Assembly: GCA_012861695.1 (NCBI GenBank)
Contig: JAAOOA010000086.1
Span: forward strand, 7,903,885 to 7,967,884
DNA: 64,000 bases
Source: Trematomus loennbergii
Lineage: Eukaryota; Chordata; Actinopteri; Perciformes; Nototheniidae
Direction: 5' to 3'
Shown here in pieces: positions 50,852 through 64,000 of this stretch. Below the pieces are notes generated by a model. That model saw only the letters and a program-made list of their open reading frames with translations, was not told where the DNA came from and did not search any database. Positions within the stretch are counted from its first letter, which is position 1, and every line of letters starts with the position of its first letter. The position numbers and the translations under genes were made by a program.

Positions 50852-51960
50852 GATGGTGGCTGGATCAAAGGGACTTGTTGGCAGCTGCACACCAAGGTGC
50901 TTTGCGTCTCAAACAGCCTGCTATCAAACTCTAGACCGCGGACTGAGGCCCGGGCCGGAGTTGTTTTGGGAAACCAAAAACGGGTCTGAAATTCCAACAC
51001 ATGAGAGAGCTGCGCATGAGACAATGATGTGGCACAGAGAATGCCAATTTTGCCTTAACATTGTTCGACAAATATTCTATCCCTCATGAGTCATGCCATT
51101 GCAAGGATATGAGCTATATGCTTGTCAATTTAAGTGCTTCTGTATTTCATCAATTTTTTGGCATTAGATGTGACGTTACAGCAGTAGTCTGCTAAACTCA
51201 TGGCTAACAAATACACTATGTTTAAAATAAAATAGTAAACATTATAATAACAGCAGAGACTATCTATTTCAAATATGTTCCACGCAGTGAGGAAAACGTC
51301 CCATTATATGATCTAGATGGAGCCCAGACAGAAAGCAACAAACCACGGTTCTTGCAAGCTAACGTTAGCCACTATATAGCTCATATACTAGCTAACACTT
51401 AGATGGGCCAACCGTAAAGCTACGTAACTTAACTTAGCTATCTTCTTTGAATACACAATTCACAATTATACCATATTGCGACATGGTGTTCACGGCAAAC
51501 GTGTCGTTAAAGTTACATTTTGTTGAATTAATGCTATTTCTGGTGTAAGCTGGCAAACAAGCTAAGTGCTATAGCTAGCTACGTTTAGCCTCCTAACCTA
51601 GCTAGCGAGCTAGTTAGCTCTGGAGGAGATTTAGAGAGCCAAGAACAGACCATTTTAGAACTGGTTGCTCCACCTATGTCTCATTTCCCTAGACATAACC
51701 TAGCTACATGTTGTAAGATATTTTGACGGCAAATAAATACGGATTACTGACGGTTTAGCGGCACAGCTTCTTCGTATGAAAATATGTGACGGCTAGGCCC
51801 CGTGTGTGTCTGTTTCTCCCCCCACTTTGCCTCGTAGTCAACCCTCCCTCCCCCTGCAAGGATGAAAACATGATGATGGTGGAGGATTTGGCTTAGTGCT
51901 CTCGAACAGTTTAATATTGGCTCTAAATCACTGCAAAACACTGCAGCCCGGGTTGCTTAA
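50852..51960 (-). promoter_or_regulatory. rxrb: probable rxrb 5' region
   Basis: Upstream of the rxrb start codon. The proximal part (50900-50990) is GC-richer (ccgcggact, ggcccgggcc) and holds a possible acceptor. From 51340 to 51620 the DNA is dense in TAGC/GCTA palindromes (gctaacgttagcc, agctagctacg, ctagctagcgagctag), a pattern common near fish promoters. At about 51913 there is a CCAAT box on the gene strand. A transcription start in this interval is plausible but not demonstrated. Confidence 0.35.
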
Positions 51961-52866
51961 AGGCAGAAGAAGGGATGTGTGTGTCTCACATGTCAGTGAG
52001 GGAGACACATCGAGAGCAAGAGGTCAACAGGTCAAGACAAGTTCAGCTCAGTGAGTGTGTCATTTGCTCAAAAGGTTATTGGAGGACATTGATAAACCTG
52101 ATGTAATGGAAAACAAACAAGTATGATAAATCACATTTGTATTATCAGTGTTCAAATAGAGAATGATATCTGCTCATCTTATACTTGAAGGAGCGGCAGA
52201 CATACAGACTGATGATGACTGGAAGCTGCGGAAACCTTTGTAAAAGCATAAGTCGCAGACTAATAAAAAAAGAGGAAAAACAGATATTGGAAGACATTGG
52301 ATTTTCAATAAATTCACATATCAATATGTAGGTTTACCTCAACTCTACCTTTAACTTTATCAATTTATATTTTCTGTGAGACTGGGTGTAAAACGCAAAT
52401 GTCTGTTTGCTTAAAGTGCTTTATAAATTAAATTCTGGCTTTTTTGTAACAGTTTTTAATTGTTAACATAGATGTAAATATTTTTGTCTCGTATCCAGAA
52501 GACATCAATTTAAACATTATAAAAAATGTATATCCTCACCATCCAAATAATAGTAGGCCTACACCTATATTGTGGCAACATATTCATATATATATACATT
52601 TGATCTAACTGTTTTCACTAGCTAATTGGACAGCGTTTTTGAAATGCAATGTCAAGCAAATCCTTCAGGTAAAGATGGTTATGTAAGATATGTAAAATGC
52701 AGCATCACTTTTAAGTGTCTACAAAAAAAAAGGAAATGCATGGATGAAATGTTTTCCTTTTAGGGATGCTGGAAGGGTAGCACAAATTACTGTGACAATA
52801 AATAGTCCTAAAATCATGTTTGGCCATAGGCATAGCATAGTTACAAGTGTTTTTTTGTAATAATCA

Positions 52867-53218
52867 TTAAAGGTGGGGTAGGTAAGTTTGAGAAACCGCC
52901 TCGAGATACACTTTTTGTTATATTCCATGGAAGTGCTTTGACAAAAAATCCATTAAAAAATGTCATCTGTGGAAGCCGTAGTACTGTAAAAAGCACGACC
53001 AATCATTTTAGCCGGCCCGGCTAAAATAACTGGATGGCCTACCTGCCTGTCAGCCTTCCATCTGTGCACAAACTTATCTCGTGCCCTCATTGGTCATGTG
53101 CGCATTCGTGTGTGTTGGAGGGGCTCTGTAAGGAAGTGGCAGATTTTTTCCGGTTGTGTATTTTCAAATTCTAGCGCACTCGAGCTGGTTTCTCCAAAAT
53201 TACCTACCCCACCTTTAA
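52867..53218 (+). mobile_element. TTAA-flanked miniature transposon, copy 1
   Basis: Begins TTAAAGGTGGGGTAGGTAA and ends with the near-exact inverse TTACCTACCCCACCTTTAA. TTAA at both edges fits a piggyBac-type target site. 352 bp, no coding. The interior contains a 'ttttagccggcccggctaaaa' palindrome. It is inverted relative to copy 2. Confidence 0.85.
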
Positions 53219-53632
53219 TTATAAAAATACGATTATTTATTAAGTTTGTTTTGCATCACCCCATCTGTAGCCTACACATGTTTTCCCTGCCTTTTTTCAA
53301 AAATGGCAAATATGAATAATTAAAAACATGTGCTTGATTAGGGAGTTGTTTAAACTGTTAAAACTGTTGTGCTTGAAAGCTGCAGCTGTGCTTTTAGGCT
53401 CCAGCCATTTATCATGCTTGATCGCCATCAAGGGGGCTAAAATGGCATTACACAAAGTGCTGGACCCTTTTGTTTCTGGAAGTGTTTTATAACATACAAA
53501 TCACATTACATTCTACCCATTTACAAAATTAAAGTTGTATACACCTGTGTATACACTGTGCCGAAAGATATTTTCCTTGATATTATTAAGTTGATTCAGA
53601 CAAAGTAATGGATAAGTATATAATGATCACAC

Positions 53633-54021
53633 TTAAAGGTAGGGTAGGTAAGTTTGAGAAACCGGCTCGAGATCGCTAGAATTTGAAAATACACAACCGG
53701 AGAAAATCTGCCACTTCCTTATAGAGCCCCTCCTCCAACACACACGAACGCGCACATGACCAATGAGGGCACGAGATAAGTTTGTGCACAGATGGAAGGC
53801 TGACAGGCAGGTAGGCCATCCAGTTATTTTAGCCGGGCCGGCTAAAATGATTGGTCGTACTTTTTACAGTATTACGGCTTCCACAGATGACATTTTTTTA
53901 TGGATTTTTTGTCAAAGCACTTAAGATATTCATTGCTATCGGGATGTTAAGAGCATTCCATGGAATATAACAAAAAGTGTATCTCGAGCCGGTTTCTCAA
54001 ACTTACCTACCCTATCTTTAA
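53633..54021 (-). mobile_element. TTAA-flanked miniature transposon, copy 2 (inverted)
   Basis: The same family as 52867-53218 in opposite orientation. Begins TTAAAGGTAGGGTAGGTAAG, ends CTTACCTACCCTATCTTTAA. It is longer (389 bp) because it retains about 35 bp (around 'gatattcattgctatcggg') that copy 1 lacks. A 414-bp spacer separates the two. Confidence 0.85.
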
Positions 54022-54271
54022 CTAGGAAATGTATTTTTGAAGTCACATAGATGAAGCAGACAAGTAAAACAATACAACCCTTATTTCTTACTAGCGTTTT
54101 TAAATTGTTAAGGGTTTTTGTCCTGCTAACTTTTCAAGAGAATAATTACTTTTCTGGCAATTGGCTCAAGAAGAAGAAGCACAGACAATCACAACTGCGT
54201 TTGAAATTGCATTTTTATTATCAAGTAATCCTCTGCATTTTCACCTGTAATAGGAGAGCAATATGAATGAT

Positions 54272-54396
<125 letters not shown>

Positions 54397-54399
54397 GAG

Positions 54400-57300
54400 G
54401 AGAGAGTCGGCTACATAAGATAAGAGACACATGAAAGCGACAGTTGGGAGACATGGATGTTGCAATAGTGTAAATAAAAATGTGGTCTTCTCCCTCGTAT
54501 TTGGTGTGGCAGTGAATTTGGTATATTTTGTCTCGGCTTTCCTTGAAATAAAATAAAATATTTAATTAATATAGCATTCACAAATCCTTCGCAGTAAGTT
54601 TCTTTCTGAATCACTAACACACCATTCTACCAACATGGAAATAAACACCATACAATTAAAAAAAAAGTCAGCTTTTCATTTTAAATCCAATGAGCTGAGA
54701 CAAAGCAACAAAAAATATGTCACCGTCCAAATATTTGAACGTACACTGTCTGTTCCTGCATGTGTGTGACCATGTGTGTGTTGGTGTGAGTGCTGCGTGA
54801 GGGATTAGCCTCAGTGTGTGTCCACCAGTGATTAGCCTGGTCAGTGGGCCTGTTGTGCATTCACTCAGGACATTAGCATATTAATGCAGCCTCCCTCTTG
54901 ATCTCCCTCCCTCCCTCCCTCTCTCTCCCGCTCTCTCCCTCCCTATAGCTTTTTCTCTTTCTCTATACATATTTCCCCGAATGAGTTGTAGCTTCCTGCA
55001 GCTTCAATCTATAAATATCACCAATTTACGCCTCTCGTGCTGTGAAGCAACGGACTATTTCACCACACAAATGTCAAGGTGCCTGGTCTTCTCTTTCCCT
55101 CCAAAAAATGTCCTCTTGTCCTCCTCTCTCTCTCTCTCTCCCCCGTCAGATCTTTGCCTTTTTTTTCATCCTGCTCACCGTCTCTCTCCCTCTTTCTCAC
55201 ACCACCTCATTCAAAGCCTTTACTTTCTCTCATTTTCCCTTTTCTCTCTCCAAGTCTGGCCCCCTGAACTTTGTCAAACACAGGATAAAACACATAGAGG
55301 CAAATTCACAGGGGCAAACACAGAGAGGGTAAGTACACACACATACGCACACACACCTCCCTCTCCTCGTTCACTCTCCTTTTCTATCACTCTCACCCCT
55401 ACCACTGCGAATTTAGCAAGACCCCAGACGCCGGTGCTGAAGAGCAAACCGGACACATTCAACTGTTTTTAACACGGAGAGAGCAGCACTTTCTGCTCCT
55501 TCAACACACTCCAACCCCTATCTCCAAAATCTCCAAAATGGGAACACCAAATCTTCAGAGTCATGGAATATATGAGTGTCTAGCTTTGCGCCTGAACAGA
55601 AAAAAGTAATATTTTTGAAAAAATTCCATCTGCACTTAAGATATTTCTCTTCTCTTCTAACCCTAACCCTAAACCTGAAAGCAATACGTTAATCTCAACC
55701 CCAGCCTATAAATCCATGTTGAAACTGTACAAAATAGAAGTTTACAATATTGTTTTGAATTATGGAGGACAGTATTTGCCATGAAGTATGTGGAGTCTTG
55801 TGTGAATAATAATTGCTTCCTCTTCCTACTTGGCTGCTGTCCTGCTGTCCACCTGTCGTCTCTGTGCTCTAATAACTTTTCAAACTAGTGATGATGATAA
55901 TTATTGTTCACCAGCCTGTCTTAATCAGGAAGGCTCTGTCAAATAAATGTTTTCTCATGTTTTTCCTACACACCTGAAGAGCAGAAATGACTGGTTGCAT
56001 CTTGTTGTTCTGTTACAAGTTAAAGATTTGAGCCAAAAGATTTTGCAAGCCCAACTTGAAACAAAACTAGAGCTGACCTCCAGAAATGTCAACAGAGTCT
56101 CTCACAGGCTTTACATTTACATAAACACACACTCTCCCTTATTCAATATCTCCCTCGCTTTCTCCCTCTTTCTGTTTGTCTTTCAGTGTCTCTCACTTAT
56201 GCACCCACAAAGCCACTGCGTTGTATCCCGACCACGGTGGTCTGTGCCCTCGCTGATTTTCAGAGGTCAGGGGCGTGATGTCCATGCACAACTCCTGGTT
56301 TCACAAAGGCAGACGCAAGAATTGCGTTTGGACAATCAGCTCCGGACCCCCGTACTTCTCTTGGACATCGGGAAGTTCTCATACTCACGCACGCTTGGCT
56401 AGTCAGACGGATGGCCTGCTTCGCTGACTGGGGACTTAAGGATGCTGAGGTCAATTAAGCTTCAATTTACTGAAGTCAGTGAGGGAATGGTGCCATTCCA
56501 TCCAAATATCACTTCCTCCATCTGTTGAAGTTCAGCGTTTGACCTCCGCCTCGCCTCAGGTCAGCTCATATCTATGGATAAGAAGGAAAGGATGGTCAGG
56601 CTAGAACAGAGGAATGAGCGGGAAGGCAAGGAGAAAGAAAGGAGAGAAAAGGGAGAGGGAGTAGGCTCTAACTCATGCTTGTCCTCTGTGTGGGTGACAC
56701 CATGATGAACGAAGGGGTCACCACCCGGGGGCAGGCCCGTCCAAAAGGAGCCGGTGATGTGACCCTTTACAAAAGAAGGAGTGGGTCCCCCAACGGTCAC
56801 ACGGATCAAAGAAGACAAAAGCCTGAGATGATAACTCAGCGCAGCAGTAGAGCGTATTATTATCAGACACATGAGCTGCTGTGGTAGTAAATTTAACTGA
56901 GGCAGGGGGGTGGGAGGGGAAAAAATCTAAAAACTAAAAAGTAAAGCTCTGACTCGCCCTAATCTGATTTGCCATATGCAACATTTTCTCTTTATCTGAT
57001 TCGCTCCGTGAGGTGTTTTCTCTTTCTGTGGGAGCCCGTCTTTATCCAAATGATGTGGTCTTTGGTGAGGCCTGGCCTATTCATGGGAACCCCATGTGCT
57101 GTGTGCCCACCATTGAGGTGCAGAGCAGCATGGCCACAAAGGATGGCAGCATTTCAGAGTCCTTTCCTTACAGTTAAAGTCTCTGTTGAGAACAAAGTTT
57201 ACATTTAAATCGCAGAGCCAGAAAATCCACCAGAGTTAAAAAAAAGAAATCACTCTTCAAATGTTATTTGAATGCTGAAATATAAGTGTGTGTTTCTGTT

Positions 57301-60300
57301 CAAGTAGTCTATAAAATTACTTTGAATTCATGTACATGGAAGTAAATACTTTCTGTCATGAATACCAATGAGATATGAAAATGTTGGAAAAAACTTTGCA
57401 TCAAAGTTTGCTAGGTGTCGAATACCTGTATTAAAACATGTGTTCTCTGTTATCTAATTCAAACAAAAATAGTTACTACATTTTTCTGATAGAAACAGGC
57501 AGTGATGCTGGTCTTAAAAGAGGCCTGGAGGCCCGAACTGATCTGGTGTACACTTGTCTTTAGGTACTGCCACCACACAGGCTATTTGTAAAAAAGACCT
57601 GCACTGTTAAAAAACAAAAAAAGGTTGTAATATTTAAATGTACAACAGTTAATCAACTCAAAGCTAAAAGACATGAAGATAAAAGCGAAGTAGTACCCAG
57701 TGTTTGGACCCTTTGGGGCCTAAAATCTGGATCAAGAATTAGTGCAAAAAGCAGGAGACAAAGTCCTTCTCAGCCACAGAGGACCACAGATCCTTACGTG
57801 TGCAGCAGACACCCCTCTCCTCTCATCCTCCCCTCAGGTCTGGGTCGAGTTCTGGTTGTATCGCTGTCGACGTCTGACCGCACTTGTCCTACTTCTCCAT
57901 CTTTCCCTCTCGCTGTCTCTGCCTCCACTGATCCTGCGTCCTTCTCCCTCCTCTTCTTCAACCCTTTCTGTCCGGCCCTCCCTCTGCCTTTACATTTCCT
58001 TCGCCCTCTCTCTCTCCCAATTTCCCCGCCCTCTCTCTCTCTCCCCCCCCCCCTCTCTCTCATTCTCTGTCTCTCGCCCTCTTCCTCTCCTCATTTCATG
58101 CAGCGCTGGGGTTACCTAAGAGACTGGGCTTCAATGGAGAAAATCTCCTTTGGTACAATGAACTGGGCGAGAGGCAGGGGGGAGGGAGAAAAAGGGGGGG
58201 GGGGACAGGGTAGCATGGGGGGGTGTTGGACACAGGAGGGGTGAGGGGGGGAGTGAAACTAGAGGGAAATATATAGTGAGATGCAGATGCATTCAGGGAT
58301 GGGATACGAAATCCCGAAAAATTGAATAAGTGGCTTCGCTTGTGTGGGTTGGCCTCAATGGTCAGTCTGTTGGCGGTTGGTGCACCCCCCCCCCCCCCCC
58401 AAGTGCACCCAGTCAGCCCAGGTGGTTTAGCTAAAACAATTTCTCATGGATACTCAATTCGATGGAAATATTTAAGTTCCACATAGTTTTGACGCTTATA
58501 GGACAAAGATGAAGGCCATAGGAGACCTTCGTTGTGTCAGTGGTCGCCATTTTGTTTGTTTACTTGTTTGTTTGCTCTCTACAGGGACAGCGAGATGAGA
58601 CCCCGAGGTCTCTTTACAAAGACAAGTGTGTTTTAAGCAGTGTAAACCCTCTCTTCCTCTGCACAGACCCCATTCCACTGAGTAATTACACTATCCGGCT
58701 TTAATCTACTCACAGTGTCTCTCCGAGAGGTGTTCCCTAAAGACGGAGACAAAACACAAGCAACCTTGTTTAGAGGTTAGTTACTGATTAGCACCAAAAC
58801 TGTTGCAGTTCATTTTCCTGCTGCACCTTATTGAGCTACTCAACGATGCCATTCAGTTTGCCGTTTGTCTCCGAGTTAGCAAACAGCTCCCCCGCTGCTC
58901 AGCTCTGTGTCTTTACAATTCTCCCCCCCAGCCCCTCTTCTCATCGGAGGATGTGAGAAAACAATAGGGCTAATAAAAGAAGCAGAGAGATAATTACAGC
59001 GCAGTGATGAAGTAAGCGCTCCTACGCCCCGGACCATAAATACCAGCAGTGTGAAATGGGATATGTGGGTGACTTTGGGGTGCCTTTATGTGCTTTTCTG
59101 TGCCAACAACGGCAATTTATTCTTAATACCATGTACGTGCCGTGTACATGCCAGGGTGAATCTGGTATATCTGTGGTAATGACTCTATCAGGCCCTGATA
59201 CCCAGAGGCCCCTGCCAAGGGGATTGGGGTGAATGTGGCACAGGAGGTGTCAAAGTTGGGTTGGGGGTGCAGTGTGTGTGTGTGTGTCCAAGTATGTGTG
59301 TGAGACAGTGGAAGGAACGAGGAGGGGGGGAGGGGGGCTTAGGGCAGATTGTGCATGGTACTCACCCTTTTGCGGGCGGGGCTGAATGAAGTTATTTCCA
59401 GGCCCCTGTCCATCTGTTACCGTGGCAGCAGCAGTGACCAAGGTGTTGCCATGGCGAGGTGGACACAAAAAGGCGTGGCGTGGGAACGGGTCCAGGGGTC
59501 AGGAGTGAGGGTCAGGGGGTCAGGGGTCACAACCAGCTGGACAGCACACAAGAGGAGGCCGGGTGAGAAAAGAAGGAGGGAAGGTTTGGTTTTCTTTCTC
59601 TTTTTGGCCCTTTCTTCTCTGGGGTTTTCACTCGGGTGGGACACGTCCGAAGAGTGGACACCACTGGACATTAACATTGAACTGGGGCGGTTAGATGAAA
59701 AAGAGAGGGGTGGGGGGATTGTAAAAGGTGAAGGGGAGTGAGAAGGGCCATGGGGTTCACACAGTGGGGCCCCCACAACGTTCAGGCTTTGGGAGTCTCG
59801 CCCGCATTACGCCTCATACCTACTGGTGTCTAATCGCGCATAGCATTTGACAGGCAATTGACTCTGTTCAATGTAAGCGCAAATGCCACTATTGAAAGGT
59901 TGTGGACGACTGTGTGTGCATGTGTGTCTGTGTGTGTGGCCTCGGCCTGCACTTCAGCCAGATAAGTGACACCCTGAGAAAACAAAAGGCCATTCGACGA
60001 CATTTAATTCTGGTCATTTCAAGCTCAAAACTGCTCGCAGACAATAAGACAAAGTGTAGGCGGCAGATGAATAAAGAGAATATTTCCAAAATGTTGAGGA
60101 AATTCAATTTTTTACCTATAACTTCTCTATCATCCTTCTTGTGTCAAATGCTGTCCAGGCACTATGGCTTTGAACATTATGATCTCTTATTATTGTTTTG
60201 TGATGCGATCATAAGTTTGAGACTTGAAAGCCAACATAGGCAAAGTTGAAATACCAATTAAGTAAAAATAAATGACATTCAGGTGTGTTTTCTTTCTTCT

Positions 60301-63300
60301 CAAACCTCTAATGTACACAGCTGAGGCACACTGTTAAAGTCCTGCTTCATTGGCAGAAAAAAAGTTTGTTTTACAATGCTCCATAAGATGAAAGAGTGAG
60401 TCCATGGGGCTGTGTAAAAACAATTATATAGACATAGTAAGTTACTTACACAGATTTTGCGTGTGATTAACAATAAGTTAGAATTACCTTTTTTTCTCCA
60501 CAGTATTATAAGTTTGGCAGTCATGATAAAGCGGATATCTAAATAATCTAGCAAACCTACAACATTCAAGATATGAGAGTGTCACTATTTAAAGGTCCCA
60601 TATTGTGAAATGTGAGATTTTCAATTTATCATAAAAGAAGATTTAAACTGCTAAATAAATACTGTGAAAGTTACGAAACATTCAATCAATGGAGAAAAAA
60701 CACAGCATGTATTTATAAACTTAACTTCAAACTTCTGTCAGGACTGTCTTACAGTTATGATGTTACAACCAGTGATACCAGAAATGTTGTAGTCAATATC
60801 AAAAAGACAGAAATTCTCCAGCTGCAAACATCTAATGTTCACTAGCTCTCCTCTGCCAATTTCAACGATTGGTTTTTCACGATTTATAATTATAAGGAAA
60901 AAAAGTGCACGTTTCCTGGAGGTGTGTGTAGTAATTTTACTGCACCCCGACCCCATTCTCCTGCAGCCCTGGGAAGCCCTTGTGGTGCTAGAGGTCATTA
61001 CAATACCTGTGATGCTGAGAAAAATAAATAAAAGAGTACCGTCAAGTGACATCCCTAGTCACAACTATAATATACATATTATTTCAGTTTCTAACCTTAA
61101 CATTCTGTCTCTGTTTATTTCCAGGTTCAGTCAAAGGGTGCCTTCGTAAAAAGTCACTCTGAGTGCAGTCTAACACAAACTGGACTGTCGGTTAATTTGG
61201 AGCGCATGCCATAATGAAGCATGTGGTTATTCAGAGCAGGTAATTTCTGGTGTGGCAGAGACTACTCTGGGCACTCTGTCTGAGGAGAATGTGCAGTAGA
61301 GCACCACACGCATTGAATGTGTCAACGTTTCTATTGCCATACTATTCGAGAAAACGGTAGATAGCTAATTACCTTACATTTCATCTTCTAACATTAGCTA
61401 TATGCATATGTTACATTCTACAGACTATCATGTCAAAAGTCAAAGTTTTTAAAACCCGTAATGCACCAAGTACGAAAAATTGATTTTTTAAACATTATAG
61501 CATGTAAACATATGTATGTTATGAAGTATGTATGTGAAGAAAAAAACACAATATGTGACCCTGAATACATTAAAGAAAATACAATAATAATAATTAATAT
61601 ATAAGACTAAATCAGCCAAGGGTTCCGTAATGATGTTACATTTTATTGTATAGATGTAAAAATGCTCATCTAGAGGGGATAAGAGTCTGCACTAGTGAGC
61701 AATGGGTTATCTAGGTGGAATGCTGTCACCTGTAACTCAAGCAATTAGACCTAAACATTACCTGTTATCTAATGTTCTCTTAAGAGCCCCAAGCCTGTTC
61801 AGGTCTCAGACTCGAAAATGACATGCCCAGAACAAATGACTATATCTTCACTTCTAAAAGGGGTAAATTAAAAATCTTTTTTCTCAAAGCAATGATAAAC
61901 CTGTGAGTTGGATGTAGATAAGTCAGAATCAATATAGATGTTTTTATTTTAAAGTAGATTCAGATTGAACATAGAAAAAAAATGTAAATTGTAGTTTCCG
62001 TCCAAAAAACCCCCGTATACTTATAGTGAAAACCACCCTTGAATGATGGGATAGTAGACGAAAAGCTTTAGGAATCTAAACTATAACATATAATAAGTAC
62101 CCTGTATCAAGATTGATGCTAAACAAGTGAAATTTGACCTTTTTAGAGAGGTTTAGAAAAAAAAACCACTTCTGGGGTCATTTTGGTGTATTTGCCATAT
62201 CTCTGGAACCCATGGTCGATGTTGGTGATTGACACCTCTTTTGAACGGTTAGAGCCAATAGAATCGAGGGGAAGTTCCTAAATCCATCTAAACATTACCC
62301 ATTGGTGAATGAGTGATGCGCAGCCAGCAAGCCTAAAACCGGAAGCTCTCATACACTCTCGTAGCTCTCATAGCAACTATATATGAAAACTACTCTTATT
62401 GAAATAAATGTTATGTTGGATTATCAGTAATCATTTCAAAGTGACACAGAGACATTGGATTAACCATCAGCAGCGTTTTTATGCGTTTTAATTCCATTAA
62501 ACACAACTTTTGAAAACAGCAAAGGTAAGACGTATTTGCCGTTTTGGCTACGTAAAGCTAAGTTGTGTGTTGTCTGGTTTTGCCTTCGCTGCGGTGAGTT
62601 CTGGTTGCACAGTGATGATACTTATACCATTGGAATCTGTGGAATCTCAGCTTTCATATGATATCTTGTTTGTGCAGATCCGATGAAGTATAACATATTT
62701 CTACCGTGAGTTATGTGCTAAGTGCGTTAGCATTCGTTCGCTTAGTGCTAAATCAGACGCTCGGCTTTAGAGTTGTGTTTTGATTCGGTAAAGATTTTTC
62801 ATATCGTCAGTTAGCTGAGTTTCTTCCCGTTAAGCGGGTATGACACCTTAATAGGTTGTTAAATGTTAAGAAGCCCTGAGACACAGTTTCGTGAAAAAAA
62901 GGGGGCTATGGGCTTAACAGGTTTTAACATGTTACCTGTTTATTGCATGAACCAAACACCAAGGCAAAATGACTTGTAAGTGAAAGTCTTCTTGGAAATA
63001 ACACTTTTTCTGATTCTGACCTCTAGCTGAGTTGTCAGATGTTAAAAATCTATCATGAAAATGTCAACGATTTTGAGAATGTGCCTTTTTTTTTTTAAAG
63101 ACATTTGCTAGTTTTTGTATATGCTATTCACATGACACATGCAAACATTAAAAAAACTAAACTTTTGTCCTCATTGCACCATGAAATACCCTCCGAACTT
63201 TAAACAGATTTGAGGTGAAGCTTCATGAAAGACGGATGTAGCGGCTAAAGTTCTGCGGAACTACAGCAGCAGTAGAGATTGAAATGTCCACCTGCTCCGT

Positions 63301-64000
63301 AGCGAACAGAAGTAGACAGCAAAACCTTGAGCCGCATCAGTGGATAACACATTATGACAACGTGGATAAGAAGTCGCTTACAATGCCATTACACACACTA
63401 GAACACCACACACATGCACAGAGTAAATACACAGGGCCTCTTTAGACTTTAATAGTTGCGGGGATCCATACTTCTCCTCAGAACACAGTAATAGGATTAG
63501 GAGCAGCCTTGGGAGGACATGGCAGGCCAAGTCCAACGCTCCGTTTGACACCTTTTGTCCTCGAGCCCTGAGACGCAGATCACAGCAATAGGATGAGGGA
63601 CAAAGGCTTTTGAACATTGTGTTGTAGCTACAAATATACCCTGATGGGAGAACGCTGAGCTTCTGGTTCCACAGCGGACAAAACGAACAGACAGCAATTT
63701 TGACAACTCAATCAATTTTTAAGATGAATTAATGTGTCTTGTAAATCAATTAAATGGTCTCCTAACTTAAGTGACGCTACATCCTACAATGTTTACATAT
63801 TTATCAAATGTAAAATGTGTAAATCTGTGCCCTTAATTTTACATTAAAAAAATTGGAGGGAAAACGTTACAATACAATAGAAAGGTTATATCAATCACAA
63901 TGATTGTACATATAAAGAGTATATTTGATAAGATGCTTTGGCCTAAATAATATCTCTTCTTAATATTATGTTGTACCTTTCAATAATGTTGATCCATATA
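54400..64000. other. no recognisable gene
   Basis: Upstream of rxrb. In mammals the next genes are SLC39A7, HSD17B8 and RING1; I looked for their hallmark motifs (for example the His-rich ZIP segment) and saw none. The region holds pyrimidine-rich tracts (54900-55260, 57890-58080), a poly-C run at 58386-58402, purine-rich tracts (56580-56660, 58160-58260) and AT-rich DNA. Around 61980-62960 there are motifs seen in dispersed fish repeats, but I could not define ends. A GC-richer patch at 59340-59530 has a splice-donor-like site and is discussed as a rejected exon. Confidence 0.5.
60589..60660 (+). mobile_element. end of a TTAAAGGTCCCATATT-type miniature transposon
   Basis: The sequence tttaaaggtcccatattgtg is the terminal repeat of a very common fish miniature element. 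The opposite end could not be located, so this may be a truncated copy; the end coordinate is nominal. Confidence 0.4.

Noticed and set aside
55655..55680. Telomere-like ctaaccctaaccctaa
   Set aside because: Only about three units, in the middle of ordinary DNA; too short to indicate a telomere or fusion.
59376..59470. Minus-strand exon-like segment (…NTLVTAAATVTDGQGPGNN…) ending in a strong donor-like AAAAGG|gtgagt
   Set aside because: No ATG in that frame and no convincing acceptor upstream, and no homology recognised. It might be a non-coding first exon, but I cannot support it.

Overview
The window is vertebrate nuclear DNA, almost certainly from a teleost fish. It is AT-rich, intron-rich and full of CA/GT microsatellites, hAT-type and TTAA-flanked miniature transposons and LINE tails of kinds common in fish. 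The only gene that can be read with confidence is a retinoid X receptor on the minus strand (exons between 50851 and 33058). It is RXR-beta (rxrb): the N-terminus [14 protein letters not shown], the exon junction SSPQ|INSTVS, the AIILFNP motif and the C-terminus PHQLT fit rxrb better than rxra or rxrg.

About 23 kb downstream, in the same orientation, lies a first coding exon (10149 to 10032) with a signal peptide and a phase-1 donor typical of the collagen V/XI family. RXRB followed by COL11A2 in the same orientation is the arrangement of the vertebrate extended MHC region, so I read this exon as col11a2. The rest of that gene would lie beyond position 1, which means its first intron is longer than 10 kb.

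Layout: 1-10031, presumed col11a2 intron 1. 10032-11160, col11a2 first exon, 5' UTR and CCAAT-rich promoter candidate. 11160-33057, intergenic DNA with transposon remnants, a 15-bp minisatellite, a tandem array of AP-1-like sites and one unidentified plus-strand exon-like ORF near 27.1 kb. 33058-50851, rxrb. 50852-52000, likely rxrb 5' region. 52000-64000, no recognisable gene, with an inverted pair of miniature transposons and simple repeats.

Three things about rxrb stand out. (1) A 36-nt micro-exon repeats the end of the preceding exon ([12 protein letters not shown] after [12 protein letters not shown]); this corresponds to the ligand-domain insertion known from some fish RXRs. (2) The two exons nearest a 129-bp (GAGAG)n microsatellite carry three small deletions (-1, -2, -1), so the protein as written stops after about 338-350 residues and lacks the end of the ligand domain and AF-2. 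Base-calling or assembly error next to the repeat is a strong alternative to real gene decay. (3) Transposons crowd the exons: one intron is about 95% a three-level nest of DNA transposons, and a hAT element sits 24 bp from a 3' splice site.

I found no bacterial-type system, CRISPR array, tRNA or rRNA, and no evidence for an undescribed multi-gene system.
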